From positions 2,376,595-2,440,594 of the forward strand of contig CM074818.1 in NCBI GenBank assembly GCA_037447605.1: DNA of 64,000 nucleotides, given 5' to 3'. This document shows positions 1 to 12,500 of this stretch, in pieces. How positions within the stretch are numbered: the first letter of the stretch is position 1; each line of letters opens with the position of its first letter. A model generated the notes under the pieces. The model ran no database searches and was not told the origin of the DNA. It saw only the letters and a list, made by a program, of their open reading frames with translations. The position numbers were made by a program, and so were the translations under genes. The DNA comes from Zygnema circumcarinatum. Its lineage: Eukaryota > Streptophyta > Zygnematophyceae > Zygnematales > Zygnemataceae.

Positions 1-87
1 CAAAAACCCTAAACGTGAAAGCCTCTAAATTTCCTACCAACCCAAAGAAAGCTGAAAGCCTTCCCTCCAATCCGTTGTTGCTCGCAG

Positions 88-1184
<1,097 letters not shown>

Positions 1185-2314
1185 GCAAATGAGCCGATGA
1201 CCCTGGCGTTTACGCTGTAGGGAATTGCGCAAGCAATGTGATGTTATGTCATGCAGGTCCACCTTCAGGGCCTCTTCAGATTGAAGAGAACGATCACATG
1301 CTGGGTCGGTGAATTCTCTTTCATTTTTATTAGTTTATTTGTCGCTTGTACGAGAGTTGAGAAAAAAAGAAAAGGGGGCGTTGGGGTGGTTTTTGTAGTC
1401 CAAATTGGGCATCTGTTCCGAGATTAGCCTTTCTGTACTGATGAGAACGTGAGCATGAATTGCAACTTCTGCACTGGAGGCCGCTGAAAATGACAATGAG
1501 TCGCTTGATCTTTACGGATTTTCTGTAATCAAGTTGGACCATCGAGGCAGCTCGAGTAATTTACCATCCTTTAGAAGCAACGAGACACGAATTTTAATAG
1601 TAACAATAACCTCAAACGTAGCCAGTAACACCTTCCGGTCTCTGCCAGTGGTCACAATGTTACCGTCGGTGTTGATTTTTTCAGCGTCAACGGTAGGTGG
1701 TGTGGCCTTACCAAAGGAGTTAAATAAAATTATTTCTCGCTGAAAATTGGCAATAAAAAGTTTGAAAGGCCTCGTGGTAAAGGAGTTGGTGCAAGGCATA
1801 CACGGTGTAGCGTTTCAACGCCCACCAAAAAAAAAGGTATTATGAAGTGATACCATTTTTTACGTCGCAGAGTCTTGAGATTTTTACATTTGCAGTTTTC
1901 GCGTTTGTTACGCACATCATTTCCCTTGGAGTCGTGTTGCAAGGAACGATACTGTGCAAAAGTGCGCAACAGCAGAGCGACATCTGCCACTGCTCCTCCG
2001 AGACATGCATCTGTCGACAAAGGACTGATCAATATCAGGGGGGAAACAAGACGCAGAATCAAAGTCAACCGGAAACTGTAAAGTATATATGTTCAACTGA
2101 ATATTACAATGTATTTCTCATGACCCAGGACACAATCTCCTGTCACCTTCACCGCCTTCGAAAAACCTGCAAATCAAATAGTGGTCGCCTACAGACCAGA
2201 GACACAAACCACCTGCTTGGCACTGACGTTCGACCAGAGCAGCATTTATTCCACCAGTGTTCAACCACTTCACCCTCTGCACCCCCACACTCAGCTCCAT
2301 CCGCCGCTTTGACC

Positions 2315-2449
2315 TTAAGAAGACTGCGGTGATGCACATGAACCGCAGCACATCTCGAGGCAGCACTCACACGACTCGTAGCAGAGGAAGCAGCAACAGC
2401 AAGCGAACAGGCTGCGCAAGAAGTTCCAAGAGAAGGCATCAGTTAGCAT
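2315..2449 (-). CDS. Candidate 44-residue Cys-rich micro-ORF (hypothetical)
   Basis: A short frame starting MLTDAFSWNF and rich in Cys: about 11 of its 44 residues, including a CCCC run followed by CxxxCxCC and a CC pair. It begins 12 bases inside a plausible exon whose acceptor (minus-strand ctttgcag) lies at 2462-2469, and it is in line with the orphan GC-rich island near 3850-4320 on the same strand. Hydrophobic residues flank the Cys cluster, somewhat like the Cys-rich membrane modules of plant CYSTM peptides, but I see no real consensus match. A longer 96-residue frame overlaps it in another phase. It may be chance. Confidence 0.2.
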   Translation of the reverse strand: MLTDAFSWNFLRSLFACCCCFLCYESCECCLEMCCGSCASPQSS

Positions 2450-3849
2450 TTAAGTAAACCCCTGCAAAGGATGATTGTCAGACGAAACTTTTTAGCATTG
2501 TTAGTCCTGCATACGAATTCAGTAGTATTGTCAACACACTCTTTCCCAGATACTGTGACAGATGTTCTCTTCGTGCAAATACGAAGAATCTACAGACAGA
2601 AGGATGATAAGTCCGACGAGAAAGAAGCCACTTGGCATTGTTCCATTCTAAAAATGCAGGCGACATGCATTAGGTAGTAGCTGCAAAACCAGGGATTCCT
2701 GCTGACGCTGCATTCTGAACGTGCAGACACGACTCGAAGATCCAAAAGTTAAGGTAACAAATTTAGGCGACAGAGACTCCACCATATTTGCAAGCAGATT
2801 TGATACTTTTCAACCATCAACCAAGCAAATAAATGCCTTTACTCCATCTTTACTACATGCCTGCACATGCTTTAAACGAGAAACGAGCATGCCCAGCTTA
2901 CCATGCGTAAAGGCATCCATGACTCTCTTGTCTTTCCTTCACCATCTCCCTTGGCTGCCGAGTGGTCTGCTGCACCATAGGAGCGTCCATTGCTTACCTG
3001 CGCCACCAAGACCACAAGCAGCAGTTACTCAAGGTTTCGCAGTCATTTTATCATCACACGCCAAAACAACATTTCAGCAAAGAACGGCAAAGCCATTATA
3101 TTCAGAAGACGTCATCAGCATAAGACAGACGGTAAGGAAGCTACATTCAAGAGACCCCCTCAAGTTTGTTACTTGCATACAGTGGCACATCGTAACTGGA
3201 ACTGTCCGCAGCCAGACTTTGCTAAGGTCGAGAGGAGATTAAACAGAAGGAAGAAGGATCGAACAAACACATAAAGCACGTATATGCAGAATCAAAATAG
3301 AGCCTTTTCTACCGTTCCAGAGAATCCCAAACAATGGCCCCCGAAAGTCATGAAAAATCAACCAATTTTTTTAGCGCAAAACATGAAGCTTTCAACATTT
3401 CCGAACAGCACCGCAGGCATTTGAAAAGAGAGTTACTCTATTTGCTTAACATACCTGTCCTTTCGCTGGACCAAAACAACAAGACGGCATCTGAACCGAA
3501 AAGCGAAAAATACACTGAAAGTCGAGACAAACAAGCATTTGGAATACTTACAGGAAAGCTTACTCAGCCTTGAAACAGCCTTTCTCTCCGACAGCTGAAC
3601 CCGCGCAGCTCAGCAGCAGCTCCAGAAAAAGTCTCAAAGAGATTCTGCCAAGAAGACGACCATGCAAGCAAGCAGAAATCCCTTCAGCGAGTCAGCCTCT
3701 CAGCAATACCTTCCAACAATTGTTTCCACCCCCCTTCCCCTCCCCCTCCCCCCCAAAAAAAAGCTCAAAATCCTGACGGCGGCCAATCCTTGACCTTGCA
3801 GGGCACTCACATTTCCGTGCAGAAATAACTACACGTAAAGACAACAATG

Positions 3850-4320
3850 ACGGCGACGCGGAGACTCGATCCTGCGACTACCCACGGCCTGCCTTGTCCC
3901 CTCGCGGTCCCGCGGGTCTCCCTTTATAGTCCCGCGTCCCTCCCTCCCTCCCTCCCTCCGGTCCCCGCGGGGAATCTCCGCGATGCCCTCCCCCTCCCCC
4001 GGGGCCCGTCCGCGTGGCGCCCGAACACAGCAAGTGGCCGTCCGCGCCGGGACGCGTGGCGGCGAGGAAATGGGCACGGCCCGTCCGGCCAATGAGGGGG
4101 GCGGAGGACGAATCTGGACTGCGCGGAGGTGGCGCCACGTGGCGCGCGCACATGCGAACAAATCAGAAATCATTAGGGACCGCCCACGGGGGAGACCGGT
4201 GGAAGACCGGAACGGTTCCATGTCGCAATGGAGCGTGGCGTTGAGGTAGAACTGGCATGGAGACTGCCAGCGACGTCACATCTGCGTTCGCTGCCGTCAC
4301 TCAAGCGGTCGCCGCCGTGA
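3850..4320. promoter_or_regulatory. Orphan GC-rich promoter-like island
   Basis: A sharply GC- and CpG-rich block with CCCT repeats near 3940-3960 stands between AT-richer flanks. Its composition matches the regions just upstream of start codons elsewhere in the window. To its right the only gene is the 3' end of DUF1995, so if it is a promoter it most likely drives a minus-strand transcript into 1.2-3.9 kb. Confidence 0.3.
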
Positions 4321-4689
4321 GGGACGATGCACTCTCACGATGGGCTTAAAAAAATAGGGGGCTCAATTTCCCCCCCCCCCCCCCTTTTTTTTCCTTTTTT
4401 GTGTGGCCTGACCACACAAATTTGTGTTCTGTTTGTTGGGTTTGTTCTGTATTCGTCGATGCAACACCCAGAGGTGGTCACAAGTTGTGAAGAACAAGCG
4501 TTCAAAGACTCCCTCCCTCGCTTGAGACCAAAACATAAGAACAGGGGGGCGTGAGGAACAACATGGCCAGCAAAAGGACAAACACAAACGGTGTTCATCA
4601 ATGAACTAATTCTGAAAGCATCAGGGGCGGCTTCAAAACTAACCCTAAAAACCCTAAAAACCGAGAGCCCTCAAGCAAAGGTTTCAGGG

Positions 4690-7454
4690 CTACTTCATGG
4701 AGTCTCGATTGAAGTTGAACTCCGCGACCAGCCGCTGCATCCAGGTCCGCTCGCCCGCCTGCCCTCTGCTCTCTCGCAAGATCGCCTCGAGCCGCTTGTA
4801 GGAGGGAGGCTCGCCTTCAGTGGCAACGCAGGTTGTGCCCCCGCTCGAGTCACCCACAAACACCTGCACACATTCGCGAAAGGGCACAATGTGACGGCAG
4901 TAAACAGAAGCATATCCTTGCACTCCTCTGTCTCTCCCTCTCCCTCCTCCCCCCTCCCCCATTCCCTCTCTCCCCCTCCCTCTCACTCTTCCCAGTGTTC
5001 ATACTTCTCATTTTGCATGATGGCTGAGTAGACAGAGGATACACCATGTGTAGAGTAAACATGGGAGATAGATCTCACCTGCCAGCTGCTCGGATAACAC
5101 TTAAAAACTATGACGTCTTCTGACATGATGCGTGTCCTCCTGAGGCTGTACACGGTAGTGAAGGACTCAACAAGGGCTTCTGCCGCCTTTCGGCGCCCTC
5201 CGAATCCAAAGTCGGAGATTACCTGGTCCAGGCAAGCCACCCACCAACAGCCATATACTTCTGAATACAATCAGGACACTTGACTGCGGAGTTCAGAGTT
5301 TCAGTGATTTAACGGTTTCAAAGCAAAGTGGCTAAGGAAGTCGATTACAGGTTTATCTTGACTGAAGTAGCGTCGAATTGTACTGAAAGGAAAGCAAGTG
5401 TTGCATACCTGGCCAGCCTGCCACTGTGGGTTGACTAGAAGCAGCGGCCGACCGGCTGGCGAGGCAAGTTCTTCAAGGCGAGAGATAGTCTCTGCGGTCG
5501 CAAACAAGAGGAGCGCCACCTGGCGCACTTGTATCCAGATAAATTTCTCAATGATATAGTAAGAGAAACCTAACCAGTCACAAAAGCATCGCACTCACTC
5601 AAGTTATATGAAGACTCCGAGAGCCACAGGGAGCTACTAGTTGAAATCGACCTGCCCTTAGAATGGGAGCCTGCCACAAGAAAGCTGACAAGAAAAGGGA
5701 ACAAAAGCGACTGAGGGTAGCGACAAGTTGCAGAAAAAACGAGGGTGGATGGACCTGGCAAGCTATACGATACAAGGTCTGACTTGGAAGACAGTGGTTC
5801 ATTTAGAAGTTTCATAAAATAATCACCTTTTCATTCGCAAACTCCGCAACAGCGTCGCTATCATCCACGATAGACAGCTTGCAGTCAACTTGATTTCCCA
5901 ATATCCCCTTCAGGATGGAAATAGCTAACGGCGAAGCAGCTTTGTACTGCTGTTGAATGCCTCCCTGCCAAAATAGGAACAAACAAAAATACTCTTGAAT
6001 GCTGCACGCCAATTGCCAGTGAGTCAATTCCTTCCAAACAGGGTTGAGAATCTTACCGGCCAATCATCAAGTTCTGTTGCTCCAATAAGAGGAAGCAGAA
6101 GGTCCAAGCGTAGCCGCTTCTCCCCAGCATCAAAGGCTCTCCGACATGCTGCTTGAGCCTGATTCCATGCCCAGAATAACTCTGAATGCATCCCAACTTT
6201 CTTGCAGCAAAATCACATCTCCAACAATAACAGAAAGGGTCTCAAGACATACACGACATACCACATAATACCAAGTTGGTCAAACCAAAGTGAGCCGGGA
6301 GCACGCTGAATGAAGCACGTCTTTCTCTCTAACTCTACATTCTGAAAATCGTTCCCAACCAATGCTGCTTCCTATTCCTCGAAAATCTGGGAATTCTAGT
6401 CTTCAGGATAGAGTTTATGTTTACCTGGACGATGCTGTCATCCACCGATGATGGGAGGGGCCATACTCTGGGCTTCGATTGCACTGCATCCTGAACACAT
6501 CTCGACCAATATCCATAACAGATTCCAACATGTCAGAGGAAAAGGGAAAACTCGTCGGTCATTTGCCTTGCAAAGTTAATTATAATTTAAGTGCCCTTGT
6601 ATGCACTTGTCCAGTAGTCAGTAATGCACTTCATGAAAAAGCCTTTTCTACAACGGAACCGAAAAGAAAGATAAATGCCAGAATGATAATTAGTCGAAAT
6701 GTCCTTCATCGCACACGATGTGTTTGTTCTCCGTTGCAAAATATAAAAAAAAATGATTCAAATTTCCAGCCTTGCTCGTTTCGTATTTAGTAGTACGGTT
6801 TTTCTTTGAAGTCTTTGAGACGAAAAAGACCAGTTCAAAATGTATTCACCTTCTGTTTATGCTATCTTGCCCTACGGTCGCTTGTCTACTAGCAGCTCTT
6901 CCTTTTGCTCTTTCTCCTCCTTGAGCCGCTCTGTTGTTCTTCGTTTCGTCCTCACTTTTATTCTACCTCGTAGTCCCAACTTCTCTCCTCTCCACTGTCT
7001 TTCTCTCTTTTCTCTCGTGCTCTCCTCTCTTGTCGTTTTCTGTGTTCTTCATTACCTCTCTATCGTGAGCTTTTCTTTACACCCTCACTTCCTCCTCTCT
7101 CTCGTTCACCTCCTTGTCTCTCTTTTGAATCCCACCCTATCTCCCCCGTCAACCTCCCTATCAGCATCACCTCTAGAACCGGGCAATGTCACGTACCGAA
7201 TCTGTAGAACTGCTTGATGCCAAGCAAGGAGGCGCTCGCAATGGGCGGTTCCTCACGCCCGCGACTTTATGAGAGAAAAGCAGCGAGCTCCAGGACCCTC
7301 TGGCGCAGCGCAACTCCGCCAGAGACGATTGCAGGTCGCTTGAAGGAGATGAGACGGAGCACGAAGGAACGTTGAAGTTCAGACATTGCTTTCGGGGCGA
7401 GGAAGACAGGAAGAGAGTCGCTCCTGGCGCAGAGGGAAGGACGGAGGTCGCCAT
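4690..7454 (-). CDS. DUF1995 chloroplast protein (LPA3-like superfamily)
   Basis: Seven exons: 7197-7454, 6425-6490, 6057-6200, 5827-5964, 5409-5519, 5079-5222 and 4690-4863; together 344 codons plus TAG. The start at 7454 gives a Ser/Ala/Arg-rich, acid-poor N-terminus of about 80 residues typical of a chloroplast transit peptide. The mature part follows the DUF1995 pattern: WPLPSSVDDSIVQ, then RLRLDLLLPLIGATELDDWP, then a VNPQW motif, ISDFGFG, and a C-terminal PSY..LE..L and AEFNFNRDSM. Members of this superfamily include LPA3, a factor for photosystem II assembly, but most paralogues are uncharacterised, so the role here is inferred as plastid biogenesis. All six introns are phase 0. Its stop faces the gene-poor left region; its start lies about 2.1 kb from the stop of the next gene on the same strand. 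Confidence 0.9.
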
Positions 7455-9598
7455 GGTTCTGCTGCAGCTGCCAGGCGAGTTTAGCTGGCTGAGGAGAGAG
7501 CGGCCTGTCCCATGTGGCCTAGGGGCGCGGCCCGCCTTCAAAGTCGCAAGCTCAAACAAGCGTCCATCTTGTGCTCATAGTCCGGAAATTCTTAAAAAAA
7601 TATGTCTCTCTCGTTAAAGCCTTTTGACCTAGAGTTTTATTTGTGAAAAAGTTGTCATACATTGTGCCACTTTTAAGGGCAAGAGGGAGCCCTCGAGAAA
7701 GAGCACGACGAGATGCTCTTTCTTGTACCTTGTCTACAACTCTGTGGTAATTTAGCCGGTGAGAGGGGCCATGGTAGAGGTCCCATAGTCAGCGAAGCTT
7801 TCAAGTGGCTCTTTCCTCGGCCTGGAGAGCAAATCAGAGCTATCTGTGTCTACGCTTGGAGGTGGAGAGAATTCCCTCACATCATGGGGGCAATTTCATA
7901 CATCATTCACTAACCCATGACGCCATGCGGCCCATCATACCCCTCCCCCCCCCCCACGAGCACATGCATCCACGAGGCTTCACTTTCATCTCCAAATATC
8001 ATACAATTTCATTCCAAGTTCTTTACAAGAGACACGTCACACTGTCCGCTCCTTAGATATGGACAAGCCCCCATCACTGCTTGTCTCAAACTGCCAGGTG
8101 CCTACCCTTCCTGCCGCCCAAACAGACTCGTTTCTTCCTACATTCAGAGGCTTTTGGGGAAAAGACATGCTTTGGGGTCTTTGGACATACAAATCCTTTC
8201 ATGAACTCAACTCTTACAAAAAGTCAATTCATCTTAATAAGTATCAGACGTCCATGGCATCCATCTGAAGCAGTCCGCACTGTCAACGAGAGATGGGCTC
8301 CCCCTTCGTCCCTCCCTCTGTGCCCTGTGCTTTCCACGTTTGACTATATGCCCTCCCGTCCTCCCATCCATGGAGAACTGTCCCGCAAGTCTCTAGCAGC
8401 TAGCAAACACGGCATATTTTAGGGGGGCGCGGAGAGTGCATGCGCCCAGAGGGACGCTTTAGAGGGAATGCGCCACAAACGCATGGAAAAGGAGGGGGAG
8501 GGAGGCGAGAAAGGGAGGAATGAACCCCAGCTCCGAACTCCGTGTGATCATTCCCACTTGCATGAAAACTGATCACCCAGTTTCGCGGGTCAAGCCTCAC
8601 CCAGCCGTTCTAACTAGGAGAGAAGACGAGGTGAGAGAGAATACGAGATGATGGGGGAGGCCTACAAGGAGGGAGAGAGGTGAGGGGGAGGGAGGGGGAG
8701 AACCCTTGACACCCCCCAGCGTCCCTTATGCTCCTGTCTTCACAACTCGACATGTGTGTGTATAATTCGACTACTCCGCCTTCAAAATGAGACGTAGCGT
8801 CAGGTCTCAAACCCGCACGGTGGAGGGATACAGAGAGAGGAGACGGCGCCGCGCACCCAGTCGTGTTAAAAATCAAATGTCGATTTGTGACAGCGTCCTG
8901 CAAAACATATAATACCTCGCCACATACAAGTAAGCACAAATGTCCACAAGACAATAGAACCTGGTCTCCCTTAGCGACGCGTGACAACTTGGTTGCAGCA
9001 AATGCACATGGGGAGCTTCCCATACAACAGACAAGCTGGCAAGCTCCATAATTCGAGAAACAGACTCGTACACCTTAAAAAAGATAACAACAACAGGGTG
9101 CTGGAAGACTGATAGAACTAAGACGTCGTCGTCGTTTACAAACAGAGCCCCTCTAAACCTAAAACTCGCTGCCTAACTGCAGGAGGAACCACCCTTAGGC
9201 ATGTATGTCCCGGACTGTCATTTTTATGTACTAACAGAAATATATGAGACGCATTCAAAGTAAGTGGGAAACAAGGAATTAAGCGTACATGCTCACCGAA
9301 TTGCATACAGTAGCAATTGTATGAGCTCGTCAGCTCGCCTAATTTGGCCAGAGATGACATGTGGTGGTATAGCAACAATCGAATATTGGAGACGGGGATT
9401 TCGGTGTGAGTGCCTGATAGTCCAGACTATTCGCCCCACTTGCACATAGGAAGAGAGAGTTTCTACCCTGCAACCACACCATCATCATGAGGGGCTAATA
9501 AGCATGCGTAGCCGGAACTATGCAAGGCTTTGTTTTTCTCCCTGAACACGAGCGAGGTCTTCAATCACTTACGATCGGAGTAACCATAAGGATATCAT
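7455..9598. other. Intergenic: upstream of DUF1995 and downstream of BIG
   Basis: I find no coding exon here on either strand. The longest frames (for example minus 8610-9023 and plus 8081-8422) match no family and lack supporting splice structure. A minus-strand AATAAA-like signal sits near 7635. The missing C-terminal domains of the BIG ARF-GEF were looked for here and not found. Purine-rich tracts occur around 8480-8520 and 8640-8700. Confidence 0.55.
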
Positions 9599-12500
9599 TC
9601 ATACCTTTCCACGTTTCACTTTTGAAATTGCAGATGTTCTCCCATGCGCCGAGGATGTGGTCATTGTGAAGCGGTTGAGCGATGTGAACACAACGTCTCG
9701 CTCGGGCAGCATGCCCAGCAGCAGGCACAGACGGAGAGCCTCCTTGTACCCCTCCAAGACATACACCCTCATAATATCCACCAGACCATTTTCCCAAGTA
9801 CTACCCAAAGCAGTCATAAACATCCCCCACGTGCTGCTGAGCATCGCACGCACAATTTCGTAGTCTGTGAGCGTGTAGTAAGGGGTTCTGCAGGGCCACA
9901 CAGAAAAGACGACCTCCTTGAACATAAGAATACTCTCCAAAAAGTCCTCCTGTTGTACATATGCTTTAGTTCCGTCAGAGCAGCAGCATCAGAGCAGCAG
10001 CAAGGTCTCAGCTGAACACTTCATAAACTGGGCACATCATTCCAATATAAAACTCCCAAAACATATACGTAGTGTTGGTTGACACGAGCAGCACTCACTC
10101 ATTGTTGTGGCTGCTTCTCGCCTGAAACCTCTCCTGCATTATCCGCACCACATCCGCTGCATTCTGTACTCGTCGCACTTCTTTGCTCCTTCTCGCCACT
10201 CGACTGTTTTCTCGTAAGAGCTTTCCGGAGGTGCTCCGTACGAGCCTGCTGCTGACGGGAGTAGTCCCTCGAGACATCATGAAGGGGTCTTCACGCATTT
10301 TGATTTCATTCCTCACTATCCTCTCGTAGAGGGAGGCCAGAAGGTCGTACGGAAGGTCTCGTCCCTGATCTATCCCTCGATTATTGCAAATGAACTCCGA
10401 CTTTGTCATCTGCAGCAAGGTGAGGTGGGTACACACAGAAAGACTTAAGAGTCTTTTCCTTGTCTAAGAAAGATATTTGCAACACGAAGTGGTTTAGCTT
10501 GATGAACGAACATGATCTGACATACACAATCGCACGAATCCGGATATATCCAAGGTTTTTATTTTAGGAAAAACAACAACCCCTTATGAACCAATACTTC
10601 GGTAACTTACCTTGGTCTTCACATTGGGATTATGCGCATCAGTGTTGAGCATGATGACGGAGTACGAGAGCACATGTGCTGTGACGGCGCTGCTCAAGAC
10701 CAACGGATTGCAGTCGAAGTAGCGCTCTGCAAACCGCTCCATTATCCTCTCGATCTTCTGAGCCTCTCCCGGCAGACGGAAATCCTTCAGAAGCTGCCTG
10801 ATCCCTTCATCGATCTCGAAGCCCTGCATACAAGTTCCAACATATGAGCATCGTAAGACCAGTGAACATGACATCGTCGCTGGAAAAGTATCATCTGGAA
10901 AAGTTGGGACACAGGCATATACTACTGTACCTGAAGATCAAAGGAGTCCACATAAGCCTGCAATACAGCTGCGGAGCTTGGATCGCTGTCCCCAAGATAG
11001 TCTCCAATCATCGTCTTATCTAAACCGGGTTGAGTTTTCAGAAACTCGGCAATATTCTCCGGCATTGGTCCCATTTTGCGACCTTCCACTAATGCCAATA
11101 TCCCCTTTCGAGGATTTTTGTTGAACAGTGCAATGCCCTCCTGCAGGTATTCCAGTGAAAAGACACGGCAAAGATTCAGATAAAAACAGACTAAGAGCCG
11201 TGACCATGTCCCCAGCAATATCTATAGCCATGTAAGCTGCCATAGTCAACACGTAGTTCCGTACACCACTCTTCCCCCTCTCACACACCTGCAACTCGCG
11301 CTTGTACAATTTCCGCTGTTTAAACGTCGCGGCATCTCCTGAAAACCCCATAGAACTCTCCAGCACCTCACTGCTTTCACCCTCCGTCTGTCCCCCTCTC
11401 TCGAACCCTCCTCCTCCTTCACTGCCCGCATCGCTGCCTGCTTCACTTGCCCTCGGAGAGGACGGGCCTCCTCCTTCCACTATGTGCATCTGTCTGGCAG
11501 TCCAGTGAGAGAGACCCCTCAGCATAGAGCCTAGACATCGCATGGCTGCTACTCTGAGGATGATCTCCTGGTTCAGGACTGTAGAACCACCCACAGATAG
11601 AGGGCTTGTTGCGAGTCGGAGTAATGCGTTAACAAGCCTGCAACATGGAAGGAAGGTAAAGAAGGAAAATTAGGTCCACGGAATGGGCAGGTGAAGAGCT
11701 CCCACGCTACCGCTGCAGGAAACGTTGGAAAGAGGATGATTGTGAGGGGCTTTTGACGGCATTTTTGCATCCAAGAGGATTCAAATGTATGAAGCACACA
11801 TACGAGATTCTTGTGCCTTTCTTATCCCTGGACAAACCTCTGAGAATTGAGAGCACCGAAATAGCCACGCGGATAAACAAACAAAAGCTTAATAGCACTC
11901 ACAATGTCATATTCTCACAAAAACCAACAGAAAAAACAAACCATGTGACGCACTACCCTTCCGTTTCAAAAGTCTGCAATTTCTAAAATGAAGCTTACCC
12001 CTCGAAGATGCTGCTGGAGTCCACATCGCAGTCATAATTGACATATAAATCCACCCATATTTGCGGATCAATGCCCATGCTCTCAATCAGTCGAAGCAAA
12101 ATAAATTTCTGCTGAGGGTTGGTTTCCTTCATGTGCTCCAACGGACGTAGCACCAGAATGCTGAAAAACTCCCCGATCTCAAACTTAAGGCTTGAACGCA
12201 AGCGAGACAGGAGTCGGAGAAAGACGGAGCAGGAGAGCTGGAAAACAGTCATGAGAGGCGATGCGCTGTTTTCTACGAGAGACAAGAGAAGGGTCTCTCG
12301 AAGAAGGGCAAGAAACCTGCGAAGGTCCAAAATGAAGTTTCATATGTCTCAGATATCAGCAGTCCTGCCACTCTTCGAAGAAGTCCAAGACATCGATAGA
12401 AAAGCTCAGTTCCACACGCACTGGCAGATGTATGAGTCTACAGAGAGAACAAATGCAGCGCATGAATCTGGAGAACAAGAAATGGAGATGACAACTTCCA

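Larger units (their letters stand above)
1185..4689. other. Intergenic stretch with orphan GC-rich island
   Basis: No gene of recognisable family lies between the GH1 stop and the DUF1995 stop. The open frames here are short, overlap on both strands and resemble nothing I know. The left part (1185-3780) is AT-rich to balanced and may hold the GH1 3' UTR. A GC-rich, CpG-rich island at about 3850-4320, like the promoters elsewhere in the window, has no obvious gene attached. The only candidate coding piece is a Cys-rich micro-ORF at 2315-2449 on the minus strand, listed separately. Confidence 0.5.

Noticed and set aside
4638-4667. Telomere-like CCCTAAA words (also at 6-13)
   Set aside because: Only two or three units with extra A between; too short for an interstitial telomere, and similar telo-box words are common near plant genes.
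8610-9023. 137-codon minus-strand frame as a possible BIG C-terminal exon
   Set aside because: Shows none of the HDS-domain sequence expected after the first post-Sec7 segment, and its second half is low complexity.
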